From positions 8,837-27,807 of the forward strand of contig JAJYNB010000423.1 in assembly GCA_021786555.1 (NCBI GenBank): DNA of 18,971 nt, given 5' to 3'. The notes beneath the pieces are model-generated. The model was not told the DNA's origin and made no database searches. It saw only the letters and a program-made list of their open reading frames with translations. The position numbers were made by a program, and so were the translations under genes. This DNA is from Bacillota bacterium (GTDB lineage: Bacteria; Bacillota; Desulfitobacteriia; Desulfitobacteriales; JAJXUE01). Shown one piece after another: positions 1 through 8,388 of the stretch (its first letter is position 1; the number at the start of each line of letters is the position of its first letter).

Positions 1-3000
1 TTGTAGCGGTCGGTATCGTATAGTCATGCCATGTAGTTCCGTCCAGCACAGTTCCTCGCATAGGCAAGCTATTGTCGGATCGATAATAAAAACTTATTGT
101 ATAAGTATTTCCTGCCGTGGTCGAAAAAGGTAAGTATACACCAGGGTTTGCATACGCTGAACTGACTGAGACGGATAAACTATTCGCCTCTTCCCAAGCC
201 ACTGTACTGGTCCGGCTTAAAGAAGCGTTTAGTGAGTTAAATCCCGTAAGGTCTGTTTCAACTGTAGCCTGATTAGCCGTGAGAAGATTGGTCACGCTTT
301 CCTCAAGCGTTATGGCCTGTCCAAATTTGCCAGTTTCATAGCGTGGAGTGTTTGCCAAGACCTGTGTTCCATCCAGCTTATAGGCCGTACTGTTTCTACT
401 AAATGTGGGCGTAGGGAGCGGGGTTGCCGACTCAAACCCGCCATTTAATACCCGATTATCTGCAACGCCAAGTTGATTGGACTCTTGGGTCACGTTTCCG
501 CTGTCGTAGGTATAGGCTTGTTCATCAAGATTTTGGTCAATTCCGGTAACATTGTTTAAATTGACTGGATCCCATACGTTTTGAACCGTGTTCCCATCAG
601 GCTGAGTCACTTTTTTTAACCGGTTATAATAATAGTTGTAACTAGTTGTTCTTCCTAACGGGTCAGTTGCACTGGTCATGTTCCCCAGGGCATCATAACT
701 GTAATTATAGGTTTTGCCCCGTGGAGTTGTTATGCTATGCAAGTGGTCGGCAGCATCCCAGGAAAAATCTGTTTCAGCCTTAATGCCGTTGGGATCCTGG
801 ATTATCGCAGCCGGTGTCCCGTAATTATCGCTTTTATATTCAGTGACCTCCCCTTTCGGTGCGGTAATCCATGCAGCCTCGAAACCTCCGTCAGTACCAT
901 AGCGAAAATCGGTATGCCCCTGGAACTTTGAGACAGTGGAACTTTGTTCAAACTGAACCCCATCCCAGTAGGCTGTACCAATATCGTTAACCATCAACCG
1001 TAATTCAACTTTGGCCGTGTTGGAAGCGGTTCTAAATGATGCACTAAGCCGCTGCCACCCCGAAGTAGAATTTACGCCTCCAGGAAGGGGATTGTCACTT
1101 ACCAAGTTGCCATTTGCGTCCCACTGTATAACCCGCAAATAAGCAGATCCACCGTTTGCGATAGGGCTGGGTACATTTACGTAAGCACTATAGATATAGT
1201 TAGTAAGCGAAGACACGCTCGCCGTATTACCGACAACATAATTGTCCCCGCTAGCGGTTGCCGTATCCTTCATGCTGGATGAGCCAAAGTAATATTGACT
1301 GGTATCTCTAGTAATAGAGCATGAATTAAGTGCAGTCCAGTTATCGACAGTGGACCCATTGGCACTGGCTTCAAAACTCGGGTTTACAGCCATGTTTATA
1401 GAACCCACACTGATGACCTGATTGCTTCCGTTATAGGTGATATACGATGGTGTTCCGTTTTTATCAGTAAGAGAATTCAGCAATCCGTTCTGCCAGCTGT
1501 AATTTACGGATGTGTCGTGACTGGTCGGGTCCTTATATACGACACTTGTTAGCTCGTTGTTCGTGTCATAGTTATAGTCAACCTTTTCCACGCCCTGGTT
1601 ATCTACAATGTTTTTAACTGTTGTTCCGTTCGCATTAAGGTTAAGGGTTACTGTCCTTCCCGAAGCGTCCGTTACCTGAATGTTGCCTGAATTTCTAGTA
1701 ATCGTGGTTGTATTTCCTTTGCCGTCGCTCAGTTTGGTTAGTTTCCCAGTACTGTCAAAGAAGACCGTTGGAAGTTTGTCCTGATAAACTCCCGTATCCA
1801 GATTTGCCTCCTGTAACTTATAGCCGCCGCTTCCATCCTGATAAAGTTGCATAGGGTAATTATCCGGTGCGATGTAACCTGTTTTCGCACTGTTTAGCAT
1901 AAAAGGGCGTTCTGTTCCGGTAGAATCTAGAAGTACGAAGCCCCACGACTCCGGTACGAGCTGCATATCCAGATTGGAAAACCATTTTGCCCCGAACAAT
2001 CCGTTTAAATCACCCCTGCTGTTATAGGTTCTGGTAACGCCGATTGGGATTCCCCGGCCAGGCAGGGAAAAGTCCGAAACAGAGCTAATAAAGTTGCCGT
2101 TAAAGGTGTTGACCGATCCCACGGGTGTATTGGCGTAACTCCAATACGGATTGAGACCGGTCTGATCGGTTATATAGGTTATAGACAAAAGCGGATCTGA
2201 ACTGGTTGAGTAATTGCTGCTGTAATAATAGAAATTTGGCTGGTTGGAATCCTCAACATTCTGTTGAATTTCAAGTCCATAGTTAGGACTTTGTTGAGGG
2301 GTGTTAAACCAACTCTTAGCGATTGACCAAACATTAAAATTAACCCAGCCCACAAAACTTCCGTCTACATGGGTCATCGCAGCTTCGGTTAAGCTGTCGT
2401 TTGTATCAGCAGGCGGTTTGTTTGTCCAATTTATGGTTTGGGAATTCCAGTCCTGCGTAACGCGAAACACGTCAACGTCCGCAGACGAACTTACATTGTT
2501 ATACTTGTAGAGCGACAGAACTCCGTCAGTTACGATAGCTCCAGCCGGGAGGGAGGGTAAGGCAGGAAACTTAATAAAGGCTCGGGTCGTACCTACCTGA
2601 GGGTCATAACCTGTCTCCATATAGACATAGTTATAGTATTCATACGTGCTAAGGGAAGCAACAAAAGTATCATTGCCGTTAGCTCCGATGTCCTCATACC
2701 AGTTTGTAGTTGTAACGTTGGGGTCTATGACTATTGGATAAGACCTTGCCGGGTCGTTTAACCAATTCTTATCGGCGGTTAAAGTCAAGGTAAAGGAGTT
2801 TGGATTAGATGTCGGGGTCACTGATACAGTAACTGCTGTGGTTACCTTATGGTTCTGGTCAAACATGTACGGTGCAGGCATAACAAATTCTGATTTACCT
2901 GATTTGGCATCTTGCACACTTATACTGCCGTCATTCTGCTGCACCAGGTTAAATCCGTTGGTATGGACCTCAAACTGAAAGGAATTCGGAGCATCTGCCT

Positions 3001-3562
3001 GCTTTAGAACAATATTTTCCTTTAGCCCGTCGGAAAAAGGCTGGTACTGCAGGTCGGTATCCGTAAAAACATCGGAGTAGGTTACGGTGTTAGTGGTGGT
3101 ATCGCTTGTTTCAGTTACATTGTTGGCGTTATCCAGGCCCCAGGAGAGGTACCGGTTTTGGTCCAACTCTACTTTAGCCAGGTTCTGAGCAGCGGAATCG
3201 CCGGCAAATTGGCTGGAAAAAGAGTTGGCCTCGTTGCGCAGAGCAAAACCGGCCTCGCTGGATGGCACAAGGCGGCTGGAGATGTCCTGCCATTTACCCT
3301 GCTTATCCTTATAATGCCGCGAGTTGATGCTGGTTTCAGCCGTGTAGCTCCCGTCGCTGTTTAAATAGTACTTCGTATGCTGGTCCCGTTTGTCCGTTAA
3401 CTCCATGAGATGCTTAACATTTTTCGACCGGTAGGCTTGAGGGCCTTGATTGGCTGAACCTTGATTCGAATTGGTAGCTGCAAAAGAGGCTTGAGGCGCA
3501 ACGGCTAAAAACATGATGCTGAAAGCAAGAAGAAGCGATAGCCATTTGGAGCGTCTCCACAT
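1..3562 (-). CDS. Secreted RHS/YD-repeat protein, N-terminal 1187 codons (3' end outside window)
   Basis: The frame is open from an ATG at 3562 to the left edge, so the C-terminus is missing. The start is supported by AAAGGGAGG about 10 nt upstream. Residues 1-28 form a Sec signal peptide (WRRSK, then a hydrophobic core, then a likely cut after ASFA). Residues about 285-450 look like a DNRLRE-type structural domain (TRAFIKFPALP, then DWNSQTINWTNKP). Residues about 490-560 match the RHS N-terminal region (FSLPGRGIPIGVTRTYNSRG). YD repeats follow near 660-680 and 945-1000 (SYDALGNMTSATDPLGRTTS). Between them, about 725-890, is a carbohydrate-binding-like beta domain (NPSFEASANGS to AYWDGVQFE). 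A second lectin/spike-like segment begins near residue 1065 (NGGFES, then FSRNSTAYKLDGTQ). Such proteins are exported and act as surface or contact-dependent polymorphic toxins; the toxin tip and any immunity gene would lie beyond the edge. Base composition appears more AT-rich than the methyltransferase genes. Confidence 0.85.
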   Translation of the reverse strand, partial: MWRRSKWLSLLLAFSIMFLAVAPQASFAATNSNQGSANQGPQAYRSKNVKHLMELTDKRDQHTKYYLNSDGSYTAETSINSRHYKDKQGKWQDISSRLVPSSEAGFALRNEANSFSSQFAGDSAAQNLAKVELDQNRYLSWGLDNANNVTETSDTTTNTVTYSDVFTDTDLQYQPFSDGLKENIVLKQADAPNSFQFEVHTNGFNLVQQNDGSISVQDAKSGKSEFVMPAPYMFDQNHKVTTAVTVSVTPTSNPNSFTLTLTADKNWLNDPARSYPIVIDPNVTTTNWYEDIGANGNDTFVASLSTYEYYNYVYMETGYDPQVGTTRAFIKFPALPSLPAGAIVTDGVLSLYKYNNVSSSADVDVFRVTQDWNSQTINWTNKPPADTNDSLTEAAMTHVDGSFVGWVNFNVWSIAKSWFNTPQQSPNYGLEIQQNVEDSNQPNFYYYSSNYSTSSDPLLSITYITDQTGLNPYWSYANTPVGSVNTFNGNFISSVSDFSLPGRGIPIGVTRTYNSRGDLNGLFGAKWFSNLDMQLVPESWGFVLLDSTGTERPFMLNSAKTGYIAPDNYPMQLYQDGSGGYKLQEANLDTGVYQDKLPTVFFDSTGKLTKLSDGKGNTTTITRNSGNIQVTDASGRTVTLNLNANGTTVKNIVDNQGVEKVDYNYDTNNELTSVVYKDPTSHDTSVNYSWQNGLLNSLTDKNGTPSYITYNGSNQVISVGSINMAVNPSFEASANGSTVDNWTALNSCSITRDTSQYYFGSSSMKDTATASGDNYVVGNTASVSSLTNYIYSAYVNVPSPIANGGSAYLRVIQWDANGNLVSDNPLPGGVNSTSGWQRLSASFRTASNTAKVELRLMVNDIGTAYWDGVQFEQSSTVSKFQGHTDFRYGTDGGFEAAWITAPKGEVTEYKSDNYGTPAAIIQDPNGIKAETDFSWDAADHLHSITTPRGKTYNYSYDALGNMTSATDPLGRTTSYNYYYNRLKKVTQPDGNTVQNVWDPVNLNNVTGIDQNLDEQAYTYDSGNVTQESNQLGVADNRVLNGGFESATPLPTPTFSRNSTAYKLDGTQVLANTPRYETGKFGQAITLEESVTNLLTANQATVETDLTGFNSLNASLSRTSTVAWEEANSLSVSVSSAYANPGVYLPFSTTAGNTYTISFYYRSDNSLPMRGTVLDGTTWHDYTIPTAT

Positions 3563-3953
3563 AAAGAAAAATCCTCCCTTTAATTGTGATAAATATGTGA
3601 TGGATTTGTTAAAAATATATCAACACACTTCGATTTTCAACACATTTCAACAATTCCCTTCTTTTGTTGAGTATGTAAGTTATTCCTCAATGTGTAACCA
3701 GATGCCATTTATCCCATATTAAACCGAGAGAGTTAAAAAGAAGATCGTTATAGAAATTGAAAACTGTGGCCTTTTCTAAAAAGGCAAAAAAATCGTACCG
3801 ATCATGTCGGTACGAAAAATTAGTAATATATAATTGTTGCGAATTGGCTAGGACGCCTGTTGTAGTTGGTGGCCTTGTGAATCTATGTTTTGTTGGCGAT
3901 TCCGAAGACCTCTTAGATAGTTAAGTTAACCGCTGCAGCCCCGTTTTTGTCTG
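3563..3953. other. Intergenic region upstream of the RHS gene
   Basis: This 391-bp AT-rich stretch holds the ribosome binding site of the RHS gene, three TGTTGA motifs on the minus strand about 60-110 nt upstream of its start, and the terminator of the preceding lipoprotein gene at 3786-3815. I see no convincing sigma-A promoter; TTGAAA with TATATT at 15-nt spacing is the nearest candidate. The remaining part, 3816-3953, shows nothing I can name. A 69-codon plus-strand frame through here has no ribosome binding site and overlaps the signal-peptide region, so I do not call it. Confidence 0.5.
3786..3815 (-). terminator. Rho-independent terminator after the small lipoprotein gene
   Basis: A perfect 9-bp stem, TCGTACCGA at 3793-3801 and TCGGTACGA at 3807-3815, encloses a 5-nt loop. 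On the minus strand it is followed at once by seven T (3792-3786). It lies about 140 nt downstream of the lipoprotein stop codon and separates that gene from the RHS gene. Confidence 0.85.
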
Positions 3954-4547
3954 TTATTGGTTGGGAATATTTCTTTCCGCCACGATATGCCACCGGTTGT
4001 CCTTGAGTTCCAGGCTGTATTCCCGTTTTACTTTCACCGGGTCGACCTTTTCACCCCTGGTCTCGCTGACCGGGTTGTACTCGTACCCGGCATAGTTGAA
4101 TTGACATTCCACGCTGGCGGTATTCCCGTTTACAGCGGTCACTTTAACCGCTTCATAGTTGATATTGTTGATATCCGCCCCCTGGGCTTCGGTGATGAAA
4201 GGATCCGCTTCCTTTACCTTGGCCTCCAAAAGGTTTCCAGCTAAACCAAGGGCGCTGATACGGCGGAACTCACTCATGTCACCTGCCCTCCAGGCCTGGA
4301 ACATGTTCAGGATATCCTTCTTCAGGTCTTGGACGATTTGGCCTTCCACCTGGGCCTTGTTTTCCACATCCCCCAAGGTCTGCCCGGTAGTGGCGCTAAC
4401 CCCGCTCACCGAGTTCGGCAATCCCTGGGTCAGCAGGGCCGCGTCATTAAAGCTCACATTTTTGCCGCCTTGCGAACAGCCGTAACCTAAGACAATTACT
4501 GCTAATATCACTAGCACAAACACGCTGAATTTAACAAATTTACGCAT
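3954..4547 (-). CDS. Small putative lipoprotein, possibly with an NTF2-like C-terminal domain
   Basis: This 197-residue protein has a basic N-terminus (MRKFVK), one hydrophobic segment (residues 7-22) and a cysteine at 24 in LGYGC, a non-canonical but plausible lipobox. I chose the ATG at 4547 because AAGGGGGAAAACCA places a ribosome binding site correctly before it; the frame also allows an ATG eight codons upstream that lacks one. After a low-complexity linker, residues about 75-197 contain a helix (MFQAWRAGDMSEFRRI) and beta strands ending in YSLELKDNRWHIVAERN. That pattern recalls NTF2/SnoaL-like folds, which is inference. It lies 103 bp downstream of the hydroxylase large-subunit remnant in the same direction, has a possible own promoter, and ends at a strong terminator. 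No function can be assigned. Confidence 0.75.
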   Translation of the reverse strand: MRKFVKFSVFVLVILAVIVLGYGCSQGGKNVSFNDAALLTQGLPNSVSGVSATTGQTLGDVENKAQVEGQIVQDLKKDILNMFQAWRAGDMSEFRRISALGLAGNLLEAKVKEADPFITEAQGADINNINYEAVKVTAVNGNTASVECQFNYAGYEYNPVSETRGEKVDPVKVKREYSLELKDNRWHIVAERNIPNQ

Positions 4548-4585
4548 ATTGGTTTTCCCCCTTGAATACAAACCATTTATTTGGG

Positions 4586-4615
4586 ATTATAACCAATATT
4601 TGTAAATTTAGTCAT
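4586..4615 (-). promoter_or_regulatory. Possible sigma-A promoter of the small lipoprotein gene
   Basis: On the minus strand TATAAT (4591-4586) lies 38 nt upstream of the chosen ATG, and ATGACT (4615-4610) is found 18 nt further upstream. The -10 is perfect and the -35 is weak, so the gene may also be read from the hydroxylase promoter. Confidence 0.4.
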
Positions 4616-4650
4616 CTTCAGGGAAATTCCTGCTTACCCGCAAAAATTTG

Positions 4651-5685
4651 TTACCTGTCCTGCATCCCCAGAAACACTTTTTCGGCGGTTATGGGCAGGC
4701 TTGTCACCTGGACTCCTACAGCGTTATAAACCGCGTGGGCAATGGCCGGCGCCGGGGTATTGATGACGATTTCACCGATGGATTTTGCGCCGAAGGGGCC
4801 GGTGGGCTCAAAGCTTGGTTCAAACTCCACCCGGATCTTTCCCACATCCTTGCGGCAGGGAATCTTGTACTGCATGAAGGACCTGGTCTGCATCCGGCCT
4901 AAGTCATCATGCCTGACATCTTCATACAAAGCCATGCCTATACCCTGGACAATTCCGCCTTCCGCCTGAATCCTGGCCAGGTTTGGATTGATCACGGTAC
5001 CGCAGTCTATAACAGCCACATAATCTATCAATTCTATCTTGCCTGTTTCCCTGTCTACTTCCACCTCGGCAAATCCCGTGATATAGGGCGAGGGGGATAC
5101 CTCCCCGCCAAAGGTGGCCTGACCTACCAGCTGCAGTTTGCCCCTGCCCAGAATCAAAAGCTCTGCCATGTGCTGGAGGCTTATTTCCTTGTCTCCTGCA
5201 GTGGTCCTGATGGTTTTGCCGTCAAACTCTGCTTCCGGCTCAGAAACCTCCAGGAACTTGGCGCCCTGCTCCAGGATCTGCTGTTTCAGGTCCTCCGCCG
5301 CTTTGACCACGGCCATTCCCGTAACATAGGTTGTACTGGAAGCGTAGGAGCCAGGATCATATGGGGAAATGTCCGTATCCGCCGCATGTACGATGATGTT
5401 CTCCATCGTAGTTTCCAGTACCTCAGCGGCCATCTGGGCCAGAATGGTATCGCTTCCCGTCCCCATGTCCGTGGCACCGAGCAAGAGGGTAAAGTTGCCG
5501 TCGTCATTTAACCTTATTTCAACCGAAGCCGTGTCTATGCCCGCAATCCCTGACCCCTGCATGGTTACCGCCATGCCCACTGCCCTTACCTTGGCGCCGT
5601 CCGCTTCCCGGCTGGGGTACTTGTCCTGCCAGCCAATCAGTTCTTTGCCCTTCTCAATGCAGGCGTGCAGGGATGAGCTTCCCAA
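4651..5685 (-). CDS. Molybdenum hydroxylase large subunit, C-terminal fragment (frame broken)
   Basis: These 344 codons encode the C-terminal half of a xanthine dehydrogenase/CO dehydrogenase-family molybdopterin subunit. The recognisable family features are the ATDMGTGSDTILAQMAAEVL block, the cofactor-binding region around FAEVEVDRETGKIELIDYVAVIDCG and VVQGIG-like segments, and near the end GPFGAKSIGE. The Glu of that last motif corresponds to the family's catalytic base. The frame is open without a stop from inside the duplicated repeat at about 5793. A TTG at 5685 with GGAG five nt upstream is the only plausible re-initiation codon. Without the N-terminal half this piece cannot form the full active site. 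It follows the N-terminal fragment directly and is best read as the second half of one gene split by a 32-bp duplication. Confidence 0.8.
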   Translation of the reverse strand: MGSSSLHACIEKGKELIGWQDKYPSREADGAKVRAVGMAVTMQGSGIAGIDTASVEIRLNDDGNFTLLLGATDMGTGSDTILAQMAAEVLETTMENIIVHAADTDISPYDPGSYASSTTYVTGMAVVKAAEDLKQQILEQGAKFLEVSEPEAEFDGKTIRTTAGDKEISLQHMAELLILGRGKLQLVGQATFGGEVSPSPYITGFAEVEVDRETGKIELIDYVAVIDCGTVINPNLARIQAEGGIVQGIGMALYEDVRHDDLGRMQTRSFMQYKIPCRKDVGKIRVEFEPSFEPTGPFGAKSIGEIVINTPAPAIAHAVYNAVGVQVTSLPITAEKVFLGMQDR

Positions 5686-5735
5686 CAGGACTCCATTCCC
5701 CGTCAGCCAGGTCTCGCCCGCTCTGATCAGGTTCT

Positions 5736-5793
5736 TCAGCCTGAGCTCAGTGGGATCAAGGAGATCGTCAGCCTGAGCTCAGTGGGATCAAGG
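5736..5793. repeat. 26-bp direct repeat (32-bp tandem duplication) inside the hydroxylase gene
   Basis: Positions 5736-5761 and 5768-5793 are identical over 26 bp, separated by AGATCG, giving a 32-bp period. Each copy contains the palindrome CTGAGCTCAG. The extra unit shifts the frame (32 is not a multiple of 3) and creates the TGA at 5738-5736. Deleting exactly one 32-bp unit fuses the two flanking frames and restores ELRLKNLIRAGETW, as expected for the family. Confidence 0.95.
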
Positions 5794-6968
5794 TTCAGCT
5801 GCCCGGCCAGCTTATTGATCGTGGATTCCACCGCAAAGGTTCCCTGGGTCGCGCCATACCCTCTTAATGCGCCTGCCGGCATCTTGTTCGTATATACGGC
5901 ATTTCCCATATATCTGACCGCTTGGGTTTTATTGTACAAAGGCAAAGTATATTCGCCCACGCAGCCTAAGACCGTGGGAGCATGTTCCCCGTAAGCGCCT
6001 GTATCCGACAAGCTCTGGATGTCAAGAGCTTTGATATTCCCTTCCCTGTCCGCCCCCAGTCTGACCTTTAGCCGCATGGCGTGGCGGCTGGTGGTACAGC
6101 TGAAAGATTCTTTTCTGTCATATACCAGCTTGGCCGGTTTGCCCGTCTTCAGAGTTACAATGGCTGTAAACACTTCCACGGCGCCGGTCTGCTTGGCGCC
6201 AAAGCCCCCGCCTATTCTGGGCTTGATCACCCTGATCTTACTGGCGGGCAGCTGCAGGGCCCTGGCCAGCTGCCTTCTGACATGGAAGGGAATCTGGGTC
6301 GAACTGACTACAACCAGTCTGCCCGTATGGTCCAGATAACTGAAAGCGCGGAAAGTTTCCATCATGGCGTGGGCCTGGGCCTGGGTATAATAGGATTCTT
6401 CCACCACCACGTCGCATTTGCTTAATTCGGCCTCCACATCCCCAACCTCTGCCTTGGCTGAAGAGGCGATATTCTTTTCCTTTTGCAGGCCGATCTCAAA
6501 GTTGCAGTGTAGGTCCGCTTCCGGGTGAACTACGGAGTTGTGCCCCGCCGCTGTTTCAAAATCCAAAACAGGCTCAAACACCTCATACTGCACCTTGATC
6601 AGCCGCATGGCTTTGAGAGCGGTTTTTTCGTCTACAGCGGCAATAATGGCTACTTCGTCACCCACATACCTGACTGTCTCATCCAGGATCAACCTGTCGT
6701 AGGGTGAAGGCTCGGGGTAAGACTGTCCGGCCAGGGTAAACCGTACCTTGGGAACATCTTTATAGGTAAGAACACAGGCCACACCGTCTAATTGTTCTGC
6801 CTTGGAGGTATCGATGGATTTTATTCTGGCGAAGGCGTGGGGGCTGTGCAGGATTTTTATTACCAAAGCATCAGGCGAAGCCAAATCTTCGGTATAGACG
6901 GGTTTGCCCGTGGCAATGGAGATGCCGTCTATTTTGGGGATACCTTTGCCAACTATCTTCATGCTCAT
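5736..6968 (-). CDS. Molybdenum hydroxylase large subunit, N-terminal fragment (prematurely stopped)
   Basis: This is the N-terminal half of a xanthine dehydrogenase-type molybdopterin-binding subunit (COG1529-like). It shows the opening GKGIPKIDGISIATGKPVY, the aldehyde-oxidase a/b hammerhead domain (about residues 1-120), then VIKPRIGGGFGAKQ, with the conserved Gln near the molybdenum, and GALRGYGATQGTFAVES. The ATG at 6968 overlaps the stop of the 2Fe-2S gene as ATGA and has GGGGG just upstream; an ATG two codons later is an alternative. After ELRL the frame runs into repeat-derived codons (TISLIPLSSG) and stops. With one repeat unit removed the gene would encode about 761 residues, normal for the family. 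The substrate is not deducible: purines, nicotinate, aldehydes and aromatic acyl-CoAs are all possible for this family. Confidence 0.85.
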   Translation of the reverse strand: MSMKIVGKGIPKIDGISIATGKPVYTEDLASPDALVIKILHSPHAFARIKSIDTSKAEQLDGVACVLTYKDVPKVRFTLAGQSYPEPSPYDRLILDETVRYVGDEVAIIAAVDEKTALKAMRLIKVQYEVFEPVLDFETAAGHNSVVHPEADLHCNFEIGLQKEKNIASSAKAEVGDVEAELSKCDVVVEESYYTQAQAHAMMETFRAFSYLDHTGRLVVVSSTQIPFHVRRQLARALQLPASKIRVIKPRIGGGFGAKQTGAVEVFTAIVTLKTGKPAKLVYDRKESFSCTTSRHAMRLKVRLGADREGNIKALDIQSLSDTGAYGEHAPTVLGCVGEYTLPLYNKTQAVRYMGNAVYTNKMPAGALRGYGATQGTFAVESTINKLAGQLNLDPTELRLTISLIPLSSG

Positions 6969-7414
6969 GCCACCCCCAGGTACTTTTTGACCGCTCTGAG
7001 CTGACCCATATACCCGGTACAGCGGCACAAATTGCCGGTGAGATAGTGGATTATCTCATCTTCTGCGGGGTCTTTGAGCTCATTTTTCATAGCCAGCACA
7101 GTCATGATGAAGCCGGGGCTGCAAAAGCCGCACTGTTCCGCGCCTTCCGCCGCCAATACACGGGCAAATTCCTCAGCTTCCCCTGCAACCCCTTCAATCG
7201 TGGTTATATCTTTGCCGTCAGCCCTCAGGGCCAGGGTCGAGCAGGAGAGGGTAGGTTTACCGTCAATCCACACGCTGCAAAGCCCGCAGCAGCTGGTGTC
7301 ACAGCCTTTCCGGATACTCAGCATGCCATGGGCCCGCAAAGTGTCGGCCAGGAACTCGTCCTTTTCTACCTCCAGGCTCACCTTTCTGCCGTTAAGCTTA
7401 ACTTCTATCTGCAT
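6965..7414 (-). CDS. Molybdenum hydroxylase small subunit with two [2Fe-2S] clusters
   Basis: The 149-residue protein is full length for the CoxS/XdhC-like family. The N-terminal plant-ferredoxin domain carries Cys38, Cys43, Cys46 and Cys58 (GCDTSCCGLC, then LSC). The C-terminal four-helix domain binds the second cluster through Cys95, Cys98, Cys130 and Cys132 (CGFC, then LCRCTGY). It passes electrons from the molybdenum centre to FAD. Its ATG overlaps the end of the FAD-subunit gene by 10 nt, and its stop overlaps the large-subunit start as ATGA, so the three genes are translationally coupled in the order FAD, Fe-S, Mo. All eight cluster ligands are present, so this subunit appears intact although its partner is split. 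Confidence 0.95.
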   Translation of the reverse strand: MQIEVKLNGRKVSLEVEKDEFLADTLRAHGMLSIRKGCDTSCCGLCSVWIDGKPTLSCSTLALRADGKDITTIEGVAGEAEEFARVLAAEGAEQCGFCSPGFIMTVLAMKNELKDPAEDEIIHYLTGNLCRCTGYMGQLRAVKKYLGVA

Positions 7415-8202
7415 TGCAAGACCTCCGTAATCCCTCTTCTAACCAACACCTTGCACATAGCCCTTCTGTACCCGGCCGTGCCTCTTATGTTGCTGCCAAA
7501 GGACAGTTCTTCAGCCGCTATGCTGGCAGCGTTCTCTATCTGTTCCGCATACGGAGTCTGTTTGGACAGCTCTATGGAAGCCTGGCGGGCCATTTGGGCC
7601 CGCATGGGCCTGGCCCCCACAACAACCGTAAATTGGTCATCCAGTTTGGAAACAGCCACGTTTAACACAGGAAAATCACTGGCTGACCTGCGCAGATTTT
7701 GGTATGCGGCTTTCCTTGCATTTTTCTGCAATAAGATTCTGGTCAGGATATCCTTCTCGTAGGGTTTTTGCAAAAAGTCCTGCAGGGTCATTCTGCCGCC
7801 GTGATACAGCTCAACTTCCGTATCCAGTGCCAAAAGGGCGGTGATCAAATCAGAAAATCCGTACCTGGAAAAAACGGAAGCGCCCAGAGTGGCTGCATTT
7901 CTGAACTGCACCCCAATGATGCCGCTCACTGACCTGGGTACTACCCCGTTGAAGTACTTATTTAAGACAGAACTGGTCTCCACATCCCGCAGGGTGGTCA
8001 TGGCTCCAATTTCAATATAATCATTCTGCTCCGTGATGTAATTCAGCCCAAGCTTTGACAGGTCTACGGCCGTCCCTATCCGCTTGGAACCCATGCGCAA
8101 AAAGGCGCAGCCCCCAAGTACGGTGTTGCTTCTTTTATTCATAAGCGTTTGGTAAGCTTCTGCAACCGTAGCCGGTTGGGCTAAATCAAGCAGTCTAAAC
8201 AC
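7405..8202 (-). CDS. Molybdenum hydroxylase FAD-binding subunit
   Basis: This 265-residue protein belongs to the CoxM-like medium subunits with a PCMH-type FAD domain. Seen motifs are VLGGCAFLRMG (first glycine-rich loop, residues about 28-40), IEIGAMTTLRDVE, and RNAATLGAS followed by DLITALLALD, the second FAD-binding segment. The C-terminal CO-dehydrogenase flavoprotein domain includes VVVGARPMRAQMA and ends in RGTAGYRRAMCKVLVRRGI. I choose GTG at 8202 because AGGAGG lies seven nt before it; the six extra codons available upstream would put the ribosome binding site inside the gene. It is the first gene of the hydroxylase operon, with a near-consensus promoter upstream. FAD would hand electrons to NAD or another acceptor. 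Confidence 0.92.
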   Translation of the reverse strand: MFRLLDLAQPATVAEAYQTLMNKRSNTVLGGCAFLRMGSKRIGTAVDLSKLGLNYITEQNDYIEIGAMTTLRDVETSSVLNKYFNGVVPRSVSGIIGVQFRNAATLGASVFSRYGFSDLITALLALDTEVELYHGGRMTLQDFLQKPYEKDILTRILLQKNARKAAYQNLRRSASDFPVLNVAVSKLDDQFTVVVGARPMRAQMARQASIELSKQTPYAEQIENAASIAAEELSFGSNIRGTAGYRRAMCKVLVRRGITEVLQCR

Positions 8203-8278
8203 TCCTGTTCCTCCTGACAAAACTGTATGTTTTTAGATTTTTCTGGGTTTTTTGTTTTTTTCTTTAAACCCAACCCTT

Positions 8279-8308
8279 ATTATAAGCCATTACTTCGAAT
8301 GTTTTCAA
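8279..8308 (-). promoter_or_regulatory. Sigma-A promoter of the molybdenum hydroxylase operon
   Basis: On the minus strand TTGAAA (8308-8303) and TATAAT (8284-8279) are separated by 18 nt, with the -10 about 75 nt upstream of the GTG start at 8202. It lies after the terminator of the preceding lipoprotein gene, so the hydroxylase operon is probably an independent unit. Confidence 0.75.
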
Positions 8309-8354
8309 CAAAGGTTGGAGAAATGTTCGGAAATTCATATATTACCAGGATAAA

Positions 8355-8388
8355 GCAAAAGAGAGCCGGTCTGAGACCAACTCCCTTT
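8355..8388 (-). terminator. Probable Rho-independent terminator of the kinase-lipoprotein unit
   Basis: A 13-bp stem with three G-T wobbles (8358-8370 with 8376-8388) and a 5-nt loop is followed on the minus strand by TTTTGCTTT. It lies 60 nt beyond the lipoprotein stop codon. The T-tract is interrupted, so termination may be incomplete. Confidence 0.65.

Noticed and set aside
3513..3722. 69-codon plus-strand frame upstream of the RHS gene
   Set aside because: It has no ribosome binding site, overlaps the RHS signal-peptide codons on the other strand, and its product is low-complexity with no family resemblance.
4909..5511. 200-codon plus-strand frame opposite the hydroxylase large subunit
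   Set aside because: It is antisense to a clearly conserved protein, whose codon structure explains the open frame.
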